A DNA stretch of 64,000 nt, taken from positions 1-64,000 of the forward strand of contig NZ_SGXC01000001.1 in assembly GCF_004216695.1 (NCBI RefSeq). Direction: 5' to 3'. Both the position numbers and the translations under genes were made by a program. The DNA comes from Pigmentiphaga kullae (GTDB lineage Bacteria > Pseudomonadota > Gammaproteobacteria > Burkholderiales > Burkholderiaceae_B). The notes under the pieces were generated by a model. It was not told the origin of the DNA. It saw only the letters and a program-made list of their open reading frames with translations, and ran no database searches. Shown here piece after piece: positions 62,505 through 64,000 of this stretch. Each line of letters opens with the position of its first letter. Position 1 is the stretch's first letter.

Positions 62505-64000
62505 CTACCAGCGCCCGATGACGATGTTCATCATGCGTTCGTGCGCATGCGTGCGGGCGGCGACCTGTTCGAAGGTCTCGGTGCAGCGGCGCTGGCGGCG
62601 CCAGGCCCAGTCGCACAGCGCGTCGCCCATGCGGCGCAGGACCGGCGCGGCCCAGGCCTCTTCGGCCAGGTCGCGCAATTCGCCGGGGTCCTCCCGCAGA
62701 TCGAACAGCTGCGGGCGCAGGCCTTGCCAATACAAGAACTTGTAGCGGCCGTCCGCCAGCATCATGCCGTTGCACTCGGTCACCCCGCGGTCCAGGAACA
62801 GCCGCGCCTCGCGATAGGCATAGTCCAGGAAGCCGACGGCGAACTCCCTTGGGGGTCCGCCCGCCTGGCCGCGCACCCAGGGCAGCAGCGACCGCCCCTC
62901 GACGCGATGCGCGGGCACGTCCAGGCCCAGCGCGTCCAAAATGGTGGGCACCACGTCCACGCACTCGGCCGTCTCGGCCACGGCCCGGCCGCGACGCGCA
63001 TCGGCGGCGGACGACGGGTCGTAGACGATCAGCGGCACGCGCACCGCCCCTTCGAAGAAATACTCCTTCTCTCCCAGCCAGTGGTCGCCTTGCAGGTCGC
63101 CGTGGTCGGAACAGAAGACAATCAGCGTGTCGCGCAAGCGGCCCGCGCGCTCCAGGTGATCGAGCAGGCGGCCGACGTGGTCGTCGATCTGCTTGACCAG
63201 CCCCATATAGACGGGCCGCACGGCGCGCCAGACCTCGTCCCGCGCGAACGACAGGGATTCCTCGTGGCGCTGGTAGGCGCCGTGCACCGGATGGGGACGC
63301 TCGCGCTCGGCCTGGCCGCGCACGGGCGCGGCGGCATCCTGCGCCGAGTACATGTCGTGGTAGGGCGCGGGCGCCTTGTAGGGCCAGTGCGGCTTGATGT
63401 AGGACAGGTGCAGCACCCACGGCTGCTCGCCCTGGTCCTGGATGAAATCGATCGCCCGGTCGGTCAGGTAGGCGGTTTCCGAGTCTCGCTCGGCCACCCG
63501 CGCCGGCAGACCCGCGTTGCGCAGCAGCCAGCCCGTGGCGAAACTGCCGTCCGGGCCGGTGCTGCCGATCACGTCGCGTTCCCAGGGCCGGTCGCGGTCG
63601 TAGCCGCGCTCGATCAGGTAGCGGCGATAACCGCTGCCCGCGTCCATCTCGAAATGGCCGTCATAGCGTTCCAGCACCTTGAAGCCGCCTTCCATCAGCC
63701 GCTCGCCGGCCGCGCCATCGGCCGACAGGCCGCGCGCGGCCAGCCCCCGCCGGTCCGGCACGAAATGGGTCTTGCCCAGCAGCCAGCAGTCGCGGCCCGC
63801 CTCGGCCAGGTAGTCGCCCAGGCTCCATTCGTCCGCCGGCATGGGCACGCGGTTCCAGGTCACACGATGCGAACCCGGATAACGGCCGGTGTAGTACGAA
63901 GTGCGCGACGGCCCGCACACCGCGGAGCTGACGTAGGCGCGCTCGAAGCGCGCGCCCATCGCGGCCAGGCGGTCGATGTTGGGCGTACGCAGCGCGCCGC
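62505..64000 (-). CDS. Sulfatase / phosphonate monoester hydrolase-family enzyme (5' end outside window)
   Basis: A partial gene whose frame continues past the right edge (the last visible codons read LRTPNIDRLAAMG, the usual sulfatase N-terminal region). At least 498 residues are present. It has the CGPSR cysteine, SYIKPHWPY, SDHGDLQGDHWLGEKE and VPLIVYDPSS. It is clearly related to the sulfatase at 26977, more than to the one at 56589, and belongs to the operon with Bug and aldehyde dehydrogenase genes. Confidence 0.9.
   Translation of the reverse strand, partial: GALRTPNIDRLAAMGARFERAYVSSAVCGPSRTSYYTGRYPGSHRVTWNRVPMPADEWSLGDYLAEAGRDCWLLGKTHFVPDRRGLAARGLSADGAAGERLMEGGFKVLERYDGHFEMDAGSGYRRYLIERGYDRDRPWERDVIGSTGPDGSFATGWLLRNAGLPARVAERDSETAYLTDRAIDFIQDQGEQPWVLHLSYIKPHWPYKAPAPYHDMYSAQDAAAPVRGQAERERPHPVHGAYQRHEESLSFARDEVWRAVRPVYMGLVKQIDDHVGRLLDHLERAGRLRDTLIVFCSDHGDLQGDHWLGEKEYFFEGAVRVPLIVYDPSSAADARRGRAVAETAECVDVVPTILDALGLDVPAHRVEGRSLLPWVRGQAGGPPREFAVGFLDYAYREARLFLDRGVTECNGMMLADGRYKFLYWQGLRPQLFDLREDPGELRDLAEEAWAAPVLRRMGDALCDWAWRRQRRCTETFEQVAARTHAHERMMNIVIGRW

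Noticed and set aside
1-64000. CRISPR arrays, insertion sequences, phage genes, rRNA or tRNA genes
   Set aside because: No regularly spaced repeats, transposase motifs, integrase-like proteins or RNA-gene consensus sequences were recognised on reading both strands.

Overview
The window looks like chromosome of a high-GC betaproteobacterium of the Bordetella/Achromobacter type (Alcaligenaceae). This rests on the core gene order (ung-trpC-trpD-trpG, trpE-gph-rpe, apaG, mltA, dsbC, acnB) and on seven solute-binding receptors of the Bug (tripartite tricarboxylate) family, an expansion typical of that group. I see no tRNA, rRNA, CRISPR array, phage gene or transposase. Identifications come from reading the translations and recognising motifs; no database search was run.

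Layout. (1) 0.3-7.0 kb: crotonase, nucleotidyltransferase, M61 peptidase, then ung-trpC-trpD-trpG on the minus strand. (2) 7.6-20.5 kb: a block of accessory metabolism lying between trpG and trpE. It holds a TauD-like dioxygenase/RraA-like/M20 amidohydrolase/Bug/LysR operon, an AraC regulator, leuA with its own Leu-rich leader peptide, and a LysR-controlled operon Bug/malate-dehydrogenase-like/Bug/MBL hydrolase/leaderless binding protein. (3) 20.5-26 kb: trpE preceded by a Trp-codon leader peptide (trpL), gph, rpe, apaG, a small membrane protein and mltA. (4) 26-35 kb: LysR, sulfatase-family hydrolase, cupin and Bug, followed by housekeeping and envelope genes (dsbC, UbiH-like, MscS-like, DUF481, CzcE, DUF4148).

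(5) 35-46.5 kb: an aromatic-compound cluster. One arm carries an amidase, Rieske oxygenase, Bug, VOC dioxygenase, IclR and flavin monooxygenase. The other carries LigA/LigB-type ring-cleavage subunits, a binding protein and an SDR, with a MarR regulator at the end. Two promoters in this cluster share an 11-base operator word overlapping their -10 regions. (6) 46.6-55 kb: acnB with a palindromic operator next to its promoter, a serine-hydrolase lipoprotein, and a tcuR-like/tcuA/tcuB tricarballylate oxidation unit. (7) 55-64 kb: two further sulfatase/Bug modules, one with a thiamine-diphosphate enzyme and one with an aldehyde dehydrogenase, separated by a LysR gene.

The accessory part repeats one theme. 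A LysR-, IclR- or MarR-type regulator sits beside an orphan periplasmic receptor (no TctA/TctB membrane genes in the window) and one to six cytoplasmic catabolic enzymes. Features found outside long reading frames are the trp and leu leader peptides with alternative RNA stems, the shared aromatic-cluster operator, the acnB palindrome, and several hairpins.
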